This document shows, one piece after another, positions 1 through 8,496 of a stretch of DNA of 64,000 nt. The stretch is from an uncultured Helicobacteraceae bacterium. Lineage in GTDB: Bacteria > Campylobacterota > Campylobacteria > Campylobacterales > Helicobacteraceae. The position numbers were made by a program, and so were the translations under genes. The notes beneath the pieces are model-generated. The model worked only from the letters and a program-made list of their open reading frames with translations. It was not told the DNA's origin and did not search any database. The stretch is from assembly GCA_947176375.1 (NCBI GenBank), contig CAMWQM010000002.1, forward strand, positions 1 through 64,000. Direction: 5' to 3'. Each line of letters opens with the position of its first letter. Position 1 is the stretch's first letter.

Positions 1-1483
1 TTTGTTCCATATTCCACACACCACTGCCATTTTGAGAATCCACACCTTGCGCCTCACCTCCCTGTGGCATATCCTTATTTGCCTCTAAACGCTCGGCATT
101 AAAAATTCTAGTATCTTGCGCGAGATTTGAATGTTGTGCAAGATGAGGCGAAGGAGCGGACTTGGCGTCCGTAATTGAAGCTAAATTGACGCACTCATTC
201 AAAGATTGCGTAAGAGACGAATTTTTCACAGCACCAATGCCCCATTTACCCTCGCATATTAACTTCGCCCCAATCATCGCAGGCACACCTGTGGTATAGC
301 TCACACCTTGTGCATTGACTTCAGCGTAGCATTTTTCGTGCTCGCATACATTATAAATATAAATCGTGCGCTCCTTGCCACCTTTGACACCCTTGATATA
401 GCAGCCAATATTTGTCTTGCCCTTTGTGCGTGAAGCTAGACTTGCAGGGTCGGGCAAAAGTGTCTTTAACACTTCTATTGGCACGATTTTTTGCCCCTTA
501 TGTTCCACAGAATCCACGCGCAAAAGCCCGACATTCTCGAGGCATTTCATGTGCGTAAGGTAACTCTCGCCAAAAGTCATAAAAAAGCGGATTCTTTTTA
601 AGCCTCTAATATTACGCACAAGCGATTCTAGCTCCTCGTGATAAAGCAAATAGCTGTTTTTCACGCCCACTTCGGGATAATCCCACTCTTTCATTAGCGC
701 AAGGGGTGGAATATCGCGCCACTCACCATTAAAATATGGCTCATTTTTCAAATCCTGCGTGTTAGATTCCAATTTAAAATGCTTCTCTTTAGCCTCAAAT
801 TTGCGATAAATGCTATCGTGCGAGAGGTCAAAATTATGCGCATATTGACTTTTTGAATCTTTTACCCAAAACCTCGCCTTAGAGCTGACTTCACGCAAGT
901 TTATCTCGGGATTAAAGTTTGTCGCAAAGGCGTATCCGTGGTCACCTGCATTACAATCTAAAATATCAATCTCAAAAACTTCATCAAAATAATGTTTTAG
1001 TGAATACGCACAAAAGACATTCGTAACACCCGGGTCAAACCCACTACCTAGTAGTGCAAATATTCCTGCTTCTTTATATCGCTTATCATACGCCCATTGC
1101 TCTTTATACTCAAAATGTGCAGAATCGGGGTGCTCATAATTTGCAGTATCTAAATAATGTGTCTTTGTGCGAAGACACGCCTCCATAATGCTTAAATCCT
1201 GATAGGGCAAGGCAACATTCACCACCAAAAATGGCTTGTATTTTTCTATCAAAGCGACAAGCTCTTCTACATTATCTGCATCTACACTTTCACACTCAAT
1301 CTCTCCATAACCCTTTTTATAAATAGAATCTGCGATTTCTTGACATTTGCTAAGTGTTCGAGAAGCAAGTATTATTCGAGAAAATACTGCTCTATTCATT
1401 GCCATTTTATGAGCAACTACTCCACCAACTCCACCAACTCCTATTTGTAAAACAATCTTTTTTTGCAAAGTTACATCATTCAT
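1..1483 (-). CDS. Saccharopine dehydrogenase family protein (carboxynorspermidine dehydrogenase-like), 3' end outside window
   Basis: NAD(P)-dependent dehydrogenase of the saccharopine / carboxynorspermidine dehydrogenase family, probably acting in polyamine synthesis in the cytoplasm. I read the frame by hand: it opens at ATG 1483 with GGAGT about 9 bases upstream and stays open to the window edge (at least 494 codons). The N-terminus has a Rossmann glycine loop (QIGVGGVGGVVAHKMA), followed by DTANYEHPD and GSGFDPGVTNVF, both typical of the family. Near the C-terminus, after GKWGIGAVKN (about residue 410), lies a stretch of about 60 Ser/Asn/Gln/Ala-rich residues before the family-like end GVWNMEQ, which looks like a repeat-derived insertion. 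G+C looks higher here than in the neighbours. The gene is divergent from gltS. The exact substrate is inferred; lysine catabolism is less likely. Confidence 0.8.
   Translation of the reverse strand, partial: MNDVTLQKKIVLQIGVGGVGGVVAHKMAMNRAVFSRIILASRTLSKCQEIADSIYKKGYGEIECESVDADNVEELVALIEKYKPFLVVNVALPYQDLSIMEACLRTKTHYLDTANYEHPDSAHFEYKEQWAYDKRYKEAGIFALLGSGFDPGVTNVFCAYSLKHYFDEVFEIDILDCNAGDHGYAFATNFNPEINLREVSSKARFWVKDSKSQYAHNFDLSHDSIYRKFEAKEKHFKLESNTQDLKNEPYFNGEWRDIPPLALMKEWDYPEVGVKNSYLLYHEELESLVRNIRGLKRIRFFMTFGESYLTHMKCLENVGLLRVDSVEHKGQKIVPIEVLKTLLPDPASLASRTKGKTNIGCYIKGVKGGKERTIYIYNVCEHEKCYAEVNAQGVSYTTGVPAMIGAKLICEGKWGIGAVKNSSLTQSLNECVNLASITDAKSAPSPHLAQHSNLAQDTRIFNAERLEANKDMPQGGEAQGVDSQNGSGVWNMEQ
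28..220 (-). repeat. In-frame low-complexity insertion in the dehydrogenase gene
   Basis: About 64 codons, including peptides ASITDAKSAPSPHLA and NLAQDTRIFNAE, sit between two conserved blocks of the enzyme. Composition and lack of enzyme-like motifs suggest a dispersed repeat captured in frame. Its family membership is inferred from style, not from an alignment. Confidence 0.5.
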
Positions 1484-1577
1484 TAAAATACTCCAAAATA
1501 AAAGTTTTGCAATTATACTTTTAATGAAATTTATTGTAAATTTATATTTTCTATTTTAATTAAGAAGGTTGGTTTAG

Positions 1578-2819
1578 ATGGAATTAAATTTTTATGCCAC
1601 TTTGGTATCTTGTGTAGCAGTTTTACTATTTGGTAGATTTATAATTAAGAGAGTTGATGTTCTCTATCGTTTTAGTATCCCAGTGCCTGTTGTAGGTGGG
1701 ATTATAGTGGCAATCATTTTACTTATTTTAAAAGCTAAATTTGATATTAGTATAAAATTTGATGAGAGCATAAAAGAGCCTTTAATGCTAGCATTTTTTA
1801 CATCCATTGGGTTAAGTGCGGATTTTTCATCGCTTAAAAAAGGTGGAAAGATTCTGGTTATATTTCTGATTTTGGTTTCGATTGATTTATTTCTTCAAAA
1901 TATAATTGGAATCTCTATTGCCACGATTTTGGGAGTGAATCCACTTTTAGGATTGCTCGGTGGTTCTGTAACTATGGTAGGAGGGCATGGCACAGGTGCA
2001 GCTTGGGGAGATATTTTTTTCAAACAATATGGCTTTACTCAAGCAAAAGATGTGGCTATGGCTTGTGCGACTTTCGGGCTTGTAATGGGTGGAATTATAG
2101 GCGGACCTGTCGCTAGATATTTGATTAAGAAAAATAATCTTAAGCCAGAAATCAAAGAAAATAAAGACTATGAGGTTAAAGAAACAGATTATAAAGATGA
2201 GAGCTTAATTTTTGAAATGCCAAAGAAAGAGAAGCTAATCACGGCTGAGAGTTTCGTAGAATCTCTAGCATTGATTGCTATTTCACTTCTAATCGGCACA
2301 CAGCTTTATACATTTGCAAAAGGGACATTGTTTGAGTTGCCAAATTTTGTGTGGTGCTTGTTTTTGGGTGTGATTATTAGAAATGGTATTCAAGCATTAA
2401 AAATTCACAAAGTTTTTGATAGAGAAGTTTCAGTGATTGGAAATGTTAGTTTGTCGTTGTTTCTAGCACTAGCATTGATGACTATTAATTTGATAGATTT
2501 GGTTTCGCTTGCTGTGCCGATTTTGGTGATTTTGAGTGTTCAAGTTGTCCTTATGGCTTTATTTGCTATTTTTGTAACATTTAGATTTATGGGAAGAGAT
2601 TATGACGCAGCGGTTCTAAGTGCTGGGCATTGTGGATTTGGGCTTGGTGCTATGCCTACTTGTATCGTAAATATGCAAACAATCACACAGCACTATGGAC
2701 CTAGCCATATGGCATTTATCATTGCACCGCTTGTGGGAGCGTTCTTTGTGGATTTAGTCAATGCTATTGCAATTAAATTATTTTTAATGTTGCCTATGTT
2801 TAATGTTATTGCTTTTTGA
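1578..2819 (+). CDS. gltS: Sodium/glutamate symporter GltS
   Basis: Inner-membrane Na+-coupled glutamate uptake carrier of the GltS (ESS) family, 413 residues, the usual length. The protein is hydrophobic throughout, with about ten membrane segments. It carries the two GltS re-entrant signatures: GGSVTMVGGHGTGAAWG near residue 130 and, in the second half, GFGLGAMPTCIVNMQ followed by HYGPSHMAFIIAPLVGAF. A charged cytoplasmic loop (about residues 190-220) separates the two halves. The ATG start has AAGAAGG about 10 bases upstream. The gene is alone and divergent from the dehydrogenase. Glutamate uptake fits amino-acid-using Helicobacter. Confidence 0.95.
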   Translation: MELNFYATLVSCVAVLLFGRFIIKRVDVLYRFSIPVPVVGGIIVAIILLILKAKFDISIKFDESIKEPLMLAFFTSIGLSADFSSLKKGGKILVIFLILVSIDLFLQNIIGISIATILGVNPLLGLLGGSVTMVGGHGTGAAWGDIFFKQYGFTQAKDVAMACATFGLVMGGIIGGPVARYLIKKNNLKPEIKENKDYEVKETDYKDESLIFEMPKKEKLITAESFVESLALIAISLLIGTQLYTFAKGTLFELPNFVWCLFLGVIIRNGIQALKIHKVFDREVSVIGNVSLSLFLALALMTINLIDLVSLAVPILVILSVQVVLMALFAIFVTFRFMGRDYDAAVLSAGHCGFGLGAMPTCIVNMQTITQHYGPSHMAFIIAPLVGAFFVDLVNAIAIKLFLMLPMFNVIAF

Positions 2820-3043
2820 TTCTAAGTAAATAGATTAAGTATATTAGTAAAAAATATTTTTAATATGGTTTTAGCTGGTATATTGTTATTCAATGGTTTG
2901 TTTTTGTTGATTATTTGAATTCTGATTAATTTAGTAAATAATTTTGGGTTTAGATACTTTAGGAAACTAAATTATTCATTTTTTACTTATAGTCTAAATT
3001 TGTGGAATACATTAGAATCTAGATTTTAAATTTGGATTTTGCT

Positions 3044-3600
3044 AGATTTAATAAAATTTAAGATTCTATCTGTCCTTGAATGTGCCTATAAAAGTCAATG
3101 ATATTTTAGATTTTTATATACCCAAAGTGTATTTAGCGTGGTAGTATAAAACCTGTTAGCAAATTAAGCTCTATGTCTTCATTTTCTTTGAAATATATTG
3201 ATAATATAAAGCTATTTATATCATAATTATTTGTAAAGTTTTGTTATATTTTTTGATTGTATTTTGCAAAAAAATTTATTGCTTTGATTTGGCACTTCCT
3301 CTTCTAAAAGAATCCACAAAGTCATTGCTATTTTGCTCACTTCCATAGCTATAATAACTCCTAATTTTTAACCCTTTATCTTGTGGTAATTTTTGCATTT
3401 GTCTTAAAAACTCTTGTAATATTTTTTGCCATTTTAATACTAAAAGTAGCAAAAATGGCATTAAACCCTCTCAATCTTTTATCTTATAGTGATTTTCTCT
3501 TTTGGTTTTTATATCAAAGTTTTGCAAGATATATGAGGCAATCTTGCTTATTTTTTCTTTAGATTCCGAAACCTTATCTTTATTTATATCCTGCATTTGT
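3044..3600 (-). pseudogene. hsdR: Decayed hsdR fragment 1 (type I restriction, helicase part)
   Basis: Remnant of a type I restriction endonuclease subunit (EcoR124 family). Read 5'-3' on the minus strand with frame changes and stops, it gives ISKIASYILQNFDIKTKREN, then (shifted) FNAIFATFSIKMAK, then EFLRQMQKLPQDKGLKIRS, then TTLNTLWV and KNLKYH, and finally SRTDRILNFIKS. These match, in order, the family's helicase-2 region (FDQKTKR ... GFNSIFA ... LP-DKRLKI ... TLNTLWVDKNLKYHG ... SRTNRILN). There is an in-frame TGA at 3471-3473 and at least two frameshifts. Homology ends at about 3044. The amino-terminal two thirds of the gene are absent; upstream lies only a repeat-like scrap (about 3745-3795) before murD. 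The continuation of the gene lies at 10778 on the other strand. Confidence 0.8.
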
Positions 3601-3797
3601 TTGTCGCTAGATTCGCTATCTATATTTTACTTCCTTGATATTTTTTTGAGAGTTGTCATTTTAAAAGGTTTTAGCCGAAAATACATATTTTATGGTGATT
3701 TTACTTTATGGATTCAGGCTAAAACTTTTAAAATAAGAAAAAAGGTTTCAATATGACAAAGAGTGGACTTAGAATAGCGATGCGGGCTGGATTGCTT

Positions 3798-5141
3798 TTA
3801 TTTTAAACTTAAAGCATAACACTTAAAAAGCTCTCCTCGATGTTTATATGAGCTAAATTGGTCTAAACTCGCACAAGCAGGCGATAGAATGCAAACACAC
3901 TCCTCCAAACTCTTAAAATTAAAATCTCTGCAACCTGCAGAATCTGTGCTCTTAATACTAGATTCTAAATTAATTTTAGAATCCATTTTTTTGTTACACT
4001 CTTTGTTCTTTATATGGCTAGATTCTAAATTAGAATCTACTCTAAAATCCTTATTTATAGAATCTAGAGCATTTTTTAGCTCAAAATTATTTTGGCAATG
4101 AATCTGATATTTATCACAAAGATTTTTTATATGTGTGTTGCTTATCCCTATTGAATATACTCTAACCTTATAGTCTTTTAAGCTAGAAATTAGAGGCTCT
4201 AGGCTCACACCCTTATTATCTCCACCTAAAATTAGAAATATAAATTTATCCTTATAGATTTTTAGTGCCTCTAGCGTGGCAGAAATATTTGTAGCCTTGC
4301 TATCATCTACAAATAGCCTACCCTTGCTATCTCTAAACTCTTCAATCTTATGAGCACCTATCTTAAAGCTATTTAATAAAGTATAATCAGTTTTATTAAC
4401 TGCAACTTTCGCAATACAAAGTGCCAAAGTCGCATCAAGGGCAAATGCTCCCATAAAGTGCAGTTTTTCTAAAGAGATATTAAATTCCCCCGCTAGAGAT
4501 TCTACATCATCATAAAAATATATTTTCCCTTTGTATGCTTTTGCTTGTAGGCTATTTTCATAGATTTTTGGGATAATTGCAATAGAATCTTTTTGCATTA
4601 AAGTTAGTGGCTTTAACTTTGCACTAACATACTCCTCAAAGCTCCCGTGCCACGAGATATGGTCGGGAGTTACAGGAAGCAATGCGTAGATATATGGATT
4701 TGCCTTATTTGTGTAATGCAGACTAAAAGAGCTAGTCTCTAGTACCCAAAGCTTTGCATTTTGCGATAGATTGCAAAGTGGAGTGCCTATATTCCCGCCA
4801 CAAACAGAGCCAAAATCTTCTAGCAATAACTGCGTCATTTCAGTAGTCGTGGTTTTTCCATTCGTCCCACTAATCCAAATGCTCTTTGGAGAAGGAAAAA
4901 AGTAGTCATACTCACTAATTAGATTCTTAGCATTTTTTATTAGAGGTGAATTAGGTGGAATTCCTGGGCTTACAATCTCAAGATTAGAATCTAGTGGATT
5001 AAACATAGAACTAGGAAGCAGGGTATTTCTAAAATCATCTTTTGAAACTTCACAAAATTTATCATCAAAAATATTGCAAGGGGCGAGCTTATGTGAAAGC
5101 TCTTGCATAGTCTTACCATAGCCAAAAAGAGAGATTTTCAT
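3798..5141 (-). CDS. murD: UDP-N-acetylmuramoyl-L-alanine--D-glutamate ligase MurD
   Basis: Cytoplasmic Mur ligase that adds D-glutamate to UDP-MurNAc-L-Ala, 447 residues. Visible motifs: ATP loop SGTNGKTTTTE (about 91-101), ETSSF, TPDHISWHGSFEEYVSAK with the Mg/carbamate-lysine region, DDSKATN, LILGGDNKG, and the C-terminal LSPACASLDQFSSYKHRGE. A Ser/Asn/Lys-rich insert of about 50 residues near position 370-415 is built largely from copies of the TAGATTCT motif. It follows mraY on the same strand with a 40-base gap, a standard division and cell-wall pairing, so the two are probably one transcript. Confidence 0.96.
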   Translation of the reverse strand: MKISLFGYGKTMQELSHKLAPCNIFDDKFCEVSKDDFRNTLLPSSMFNPLDSNLEIVSPGIPPNSPLIKNAKNLISEYDYFFPSPKSIWISGTNGKTTTTEMTQLLLEDFGSVCGGNIGTPLCNLSQNAKLWVLETSSFSLHYTNKANPYIYALLPVTPDHISWHGSFEEYVSAKLKPLTLMQKDSIAIIPKIYENSLQAKAYKGKIYFYDDVESLAGEFNISLEKLHFMGAFALDATLALCIAKVAVNKTDYTLLNSFKIGAHKIEEFRDSKGRLFVDDSKATNISATLEALKIYKDKFIFLILGGDNKGVSLEPLISSLKDYKVRVYSIGISNTHIKNLCDKYQIHCQNNFELKNALDSINKDFRVDSNLESSHIKNKECNKKMDSKINLESSIKSTDSAGCRDFNFKSLEECVCILSPACASLDQFSSYKHRGELFKCYALSLK

Positions 5142-5181
5142 TTTATATTTCCTAATTGCTAGATTCTATTTAATTAGTTTT

Positions 5182-6237
5182 TCATCTTATCTTCAAACTC
5201 AAAAGTGCCAAGATATTACTTAAAAGTGCGATAATCCAAAATCGAATTATAATCTTATTTTCACTCCAGCCTTTCACCTCAAAATGATGATGAATAGGTG
5301 CCATTAAGAAAATCTTTTTACCACGAAGTTTATAACTTCCAATCTGCAAAATCACGCTCAAAGTCTCTATTACAAAAATTAAGCCAACTAAAATTAATAG
5401 AATCTCATTATTTGAAACAATCCCCATATATGCGATAAATGCACCCATAGATAGGCTTCCACTATCACCCATAAAGACTTCTGCAGGATGGCAGTTATAC
5501 CATAAGAATCCAAATAAAGAGCCAAGCACTGCAGAGGATACGACAAAAAGCTCTCCACCATAGATTGTCTTTGGTAGCAATAAATATGAGCTAAAAAATG
5601 CATTCCCAGCTATATAAACAAAAATGCTAAGCGTGGTAATTGCACAAATGGTAGGCACCGTTGCAAGCCCATCTAGCCCATCTGTGATATTTACAGCATT
5701 GCTTGAGCTAATAAAAATAATTAACCAAAAAATAATGGAAAAATAGCTCATATCAATGATAGGATTCTTAAAAAATGGCATATACAAAAAGCTATTATGT
5801 TCTATCATAAATAAAGCAAAAGCTACTGCAAAAGATGCAAAAAATAATAAGAGCATTTTTCTTTTAGCAGAGATTCCGCTATTTGTGCGACTTGATATTT
5901 TTATGTAATCATCACGAATCCCAATGAGTGAAAAAACTACCAAAACCAATAGCCCAAATAGCACATAAAAATTTGTAATATTTGCACAAAGAAGCCCTGT
6001 TATAACACTAGAGCTGACAAACACAACTCCTCCCATTGTAGGTGTATTTGACTTGATTTTATGTGCTGGAAGAGAATCTGATATAGGCTGGCTTGCTTTT
6101 TTTTGCTTTGCCCATGCAATAAATTTTGGAAAAATGAACAAACACAAGCAAAGTGCGATTATAAAAGCAAGACCAGCACGAAATGAAAGATAGCGAAAAA
6201 TATTGATTCCAAATTCAGAATATAGGTAGTAAAGCAT
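5182..6237 (-). CDS. mraY: Phospho-N-acetylmuramoyl-pentapeptide-transferase MraY
   Basis: Integral membrane enzyme making lipid I from UDP-MurNAc-pentapeptide and undecaprenyl phosphate. About ten membrane segments with MraY signatures: [42 protein letters not shown] and, near the C-terminus, [14 protein letters not shown] chose ATG 6237 (351 residues, the family length) because the frame upstream to 6306 adds 23 polar residues not expected in MraY, and AAGG lies about 7 bases before 6237. It is divergent from gpmI and upstream of murD. Confidence 0.96.
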   Translation of the reverse strand: MLYYLYSEFGINIFRYLSFRAGLAFIIALCLCLFIFPKFIAWAKQKKASQPISDSLPAHKIKSNTPTMGGVVFVSSSVITGLLCANITNFYVLFGLLVLVVFSLIGIRDDYIKISSRTNSGISAKRKMLLLFFASFAVAFALFMIEHNSFLYMPFFKNPIIDMSYFSIIFWLIIFISSSNAVNITDGLDGLATVPTICAITTLSIFVYIAGNAFFSSYLLLPKTIYGGELFVVSSAVLGSLFGFLWYNCHPAEVFMGDSGSLSMGAFIAYMGIVSNNEILLILVGLIFVIETLSVILQIGSYKLRGKKIFLMAPIHHHFEVKGWSENKIIIRFWIIALLSNILALLSLKIR

Positions 6238-6281
6238 AATAGACCTTATAAGATTAAAAAAATATTTATGATTTTTTGATA

Positions 6282-6287
6282 TATAAT
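6282..6287 (+). promoter_or_regulatory. Likely -10 element for gpmI
   Basis: TATAAT 35 bases upstream of the gpmI start, in the short divergent gap with mraY. No clear -35 is needed in Helicobacter-type promoters. Position and sequence are the only evidence. Confidence 0.5.
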
Positions 6288-6321
6288 TATACTTTAACTT
6301 AAGCATTTTAGGACTATCAAA

Positions 6322-7797
6322 ATGAGAAAAAAAGTAGTATTAGTAATTACTGATGGAATAGGTTTAAATGAGAGCAAAGAATGGAATGCCTTTGAGAGCG
6401 CTAAAAAGCCAAATTATGATTTTCTTTTTAAAAATATCCCATATTCGTTACTTAGCACTTTTGGCACAGATATAGGGCTACCAGAGGGGCAAATGGGAAA
6501 TAGCGAAGTGGGGCATATGTGTATTGGTTCAGGGCGAGTTTTATATCAAGATTTAGTAAAAATTTCTATGGCAATAGATAATAAGACTTTGGAAAAAAAC
6601 GAGACTCTGCTTTCATTTTGCAAAGATTTAAATGTAGTTCATCTATGCGGTTTAGCAAGTGATGGCGGGGTACATTCGCATATAAATCACCTAAAAGCAT
6701 TAGCTTTAATCTTGCAGTCTTTTGGGAAAAAAGTTTATATCCACGCAATAACTGATGGCAGAGATATTCCACCATTTTCTGCACCAAAATTTATAGAGGA
6801 ATTATTGGAGTTAGAATCTAGTAATATTAAACTTGCCACAATTAGTGGAAGATTCTATACAATGGATAGAGATAATCGCTGGGAGAGGATAAAAGTGGCT
6901 TATGATTGCCTAACTCTTGGCACGAATCCGCAAGAAAATCCACTAAAATATCTAGAATCGCAATTCAAAGAAAATATAAGTGATGAGTTCATAATCCCTG
7001 CTAGTTTTAATGGTTTTAGTGGGATAAAGGATAATGAGGGTTTTATTTTTACAAATTTTAGGAGTGATAGGGCAAGAGAGATTATAAAAGCACTTGGAAA
7101 TGCAGATTTTAGCGAGTTTGAACGAGATAAAAGCCCAAAAATAAAGATTCTAACGATGTGTGAATATGATAAAACTTTTAGTTTTCCTATTTTATTTCCA
7201 AAAGAGGACATAAATGATACTTTAGCTGAAATTATTAGCAAAAATAATCTCACTCAAGCCCACATTGCTGAAACTGAGAAATACGCTCATGTAACATTTT
7301 TCTTTAATGGTGGAAAAGAAGAGGTTTTAAAAAATGAAGTTAGATTCCTAATCCCATCTCCTAAAGTCAAAACCTATGATTTAAAGCCAGAGATGAGTGC
7401 TAAAGAAGTATGTGATGCAGTGCTAGAAAATATGCAAAAAAATATAGATTTCATTGTCATAAACTTTGCAAATGGTGATATGGTAGGACATACTGGAAGT
7501 TTTGAAGCAGCAATAAAAGCAGTTGAGGTAGTCGATAAAGAACTAGGCAGAATTATAGAATCTGCTAAAGAAAATAATTATTCACTAATTATTACAAGCG
7601 ACCACGGAAATTGTGAAAAGATGAAAGATGAATTCGGAAATATCCTTACAAACCATACAGCAGGCTATGTATGGTGCTTTGTGCTTGATAAAGATGTAAA
7701 AAAAGTAGAAAATGGTAAGCTAGACAATATAGCTCCTAGTGTTTTAAAACTGCTTGACATTGAGATTCCAAAGGTTATGTCAAAACCATTATTTTAA
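6322..7797 (+). CDS. gpmI: 2,3-bisphosphoglycerate-independent phosphoglycerate mutase
   Basis: Interconverts 3- and 2-phosphoglycerate in glycolysis/gluconeogenesis using a Mn-dependent phosphoserine mechanism. It has 491 residues, typical of the family. Seen: VITDGIG at the N-terminus (metal ligand Asp), [15 protein letters not shown] with nucleophile Ser61, [20 protein letters not shown], and C-terminal metal motifs [12 protein letters not shown] and [13 protein letters not shown] lies 9-12 bases before the ATG. It is divergent from mraY-murD. Confidence 0.97.
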   Translation: MRKKVVLVITDGIGLNESKEWNAFESAKKPNYDFLFKNIPYSLLSTFGTDIGLPEGQMGNSEVGHMCIGSGRVLYQDLVKISMAIDNKTLEKNETLLSFCKDLNVVHLCGLASDGGVHSHINHLKALALILQSFGKKVYIHAITDGRDIPPFSAPKFIEELLELESSNIKLATISGRFYTMDRDNRWERIKVAYDCLTLGTNPQENPLKYLESQFKENISDEFIIPASFNGFSGIKDNEGFIFTNFRSDRAREIIKALGNADFSEFERDKSPKIKILTMCEYDKTFSFPILFPKEDINDTLAEIISKNNLTQAHIAETEKYAHVTFFFNGGKEEVLKNEVRFLIPSPKVKTYDLKPEMSAKEVCDAVLENMQKNIDFIVINFANGDMVGHTGSFEAAIKAVEVVDKELGRIIESAKENNYSLIITSDHGNCEKMKDEFGNILTNHTAGYVWCFVLDKDVKKVENGKLDNIAPSVLKLLDIEIPKVMSKPLF

Positions 7798-7954
7798 TCT
7801 TTAAAATAATTTTAAGTTTATTAAATGAATCTTCATTTTGTTAATTTATTGTTTTATGCTTGAACATAAGGTTAAGGTATAAATAATTAAGAATCTTTAT
7901 AAGAGTTGGTAGATTTATTGTAAGCTAAATTTTTAAAAAATTATAAGTTTATGC

Positions 7955-7978
7955 TAAGATTAGCTTATGCTAATCTTA
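7955..7978. terminator. Perfect 10-bp hairpin between gpmI and the TRL-like gene
   Basis: TAAGATTAGC, a 4-base loop TTAT, then GCTAATCTTA. It lies between convergent genes and is flanked by A/T runs on both sides (AAAAAATTAA to the right), so it may end transcripts from both strands. Confidence 0.6.
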
Positions 7979-7983
7979 AAAAA

Positions 7984-8301
7984 TTAATTACCTGTTATGA
8001 TAGTTGTATAAGTTGAATAGATTCCAAGAACATTAAAAGTCTCATGATCAACTGTTGATATATTAGTAATATTACTAGTTTTTCTAGCTGCTTCAATAGA
8101 ACAATCACCCCAAGCAACAATACCTAAAATTGAAGTACAGACTGCTTTACCTTCTTTACTTCCTTTTTTATTTGTAGTTGAAGTTATAGGACCTTTTACA
8201 TCACTATAAATCGCTCCTAATACAGGTGAAGAAGCTGTGCTACAACCAGCAAAAAATGCTAAACTTGCACCTAATAATCCACATAAAACTAAATTTCTCA
8301 T
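7984..8301 (-). CDS. TRL-like family lipoprotein
   Basis: Small secreted lipoprotein of about 105 residues. The N-terminus MRNLVLCGLLGASLAFFAGC has a hydrophobic core and an LAFFAGC lipobox, so lipid attachment at that Cys is expected. The rest resembles the TRL family (GAIYSDVKGP, KEGKAVCTSILGIVAWGDCSIEAA, then alternating Thr/Ile near the end). The first in-frame ATG (8313) itself contains the GGAGGG ribosome-binding site, so the true start is probably ATG 8301 (or 8304). Function is unknown in the family. It ends against a hairpin. Confidence 0.75.
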   Translation of the reverse strand: MRNLVLCGLLGASLAFFAGCSTASSPVLGAIYSDVKGPITSTTNKKGSKEGKAVCTSILGIVAWGDCSIEAARKTSNITNISTVDHETFNVLGIYSTYTTIITGN

Positions 8302-8442
8302 CATTCCCTCCATAAATTAAATTTTGATAATGAGGATAAATTATATATAGTAATATCTTAATAAATACTTATAATTATGAGAATTTAAACTACAATTTTT
8401 AAAACAATAATGCTTGTAAAATTTCAGATTTCTAAATTATGA

Positions 8443-8448
8443 TATAAT
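8443..8448 (+). promoter_or_regulatory. Likely -10 element for pglB
   Basis: TATAAT within TTATGATATAATCC, an extended -10 form, 49 bases before the pglB start. Confidence 0.5.
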
Positions 8449-8496
8449 CCCAGCCACACTTCCAAAAATATTAACTTATACTTAAGGACTCCTAAA

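Noticed and set aside
3276-3461. 61-codon frame with GAGAGGG before its ATG, a possible small membrane protein
   Set aside because: Shifting the frame restores HsdR motifs (FNAIFATFSIKMAK, then LPQDKGLKIRS), so it is part of the pseudogene rather than an independent gene.
3502-3756. 84-codon plus-strand frame
   Set aside because: It is antisense to the upstream part of the hsdR remnant, has no ribosome-binding site and reads as random hydrophobic sequence.
6238-6306. Longer MraY N-terminus from 6306
   Set aside because: It adds a polar extension not seen in the family and overlaps the promoter region shared with gpmI; ATG 6237 gives the normal length.
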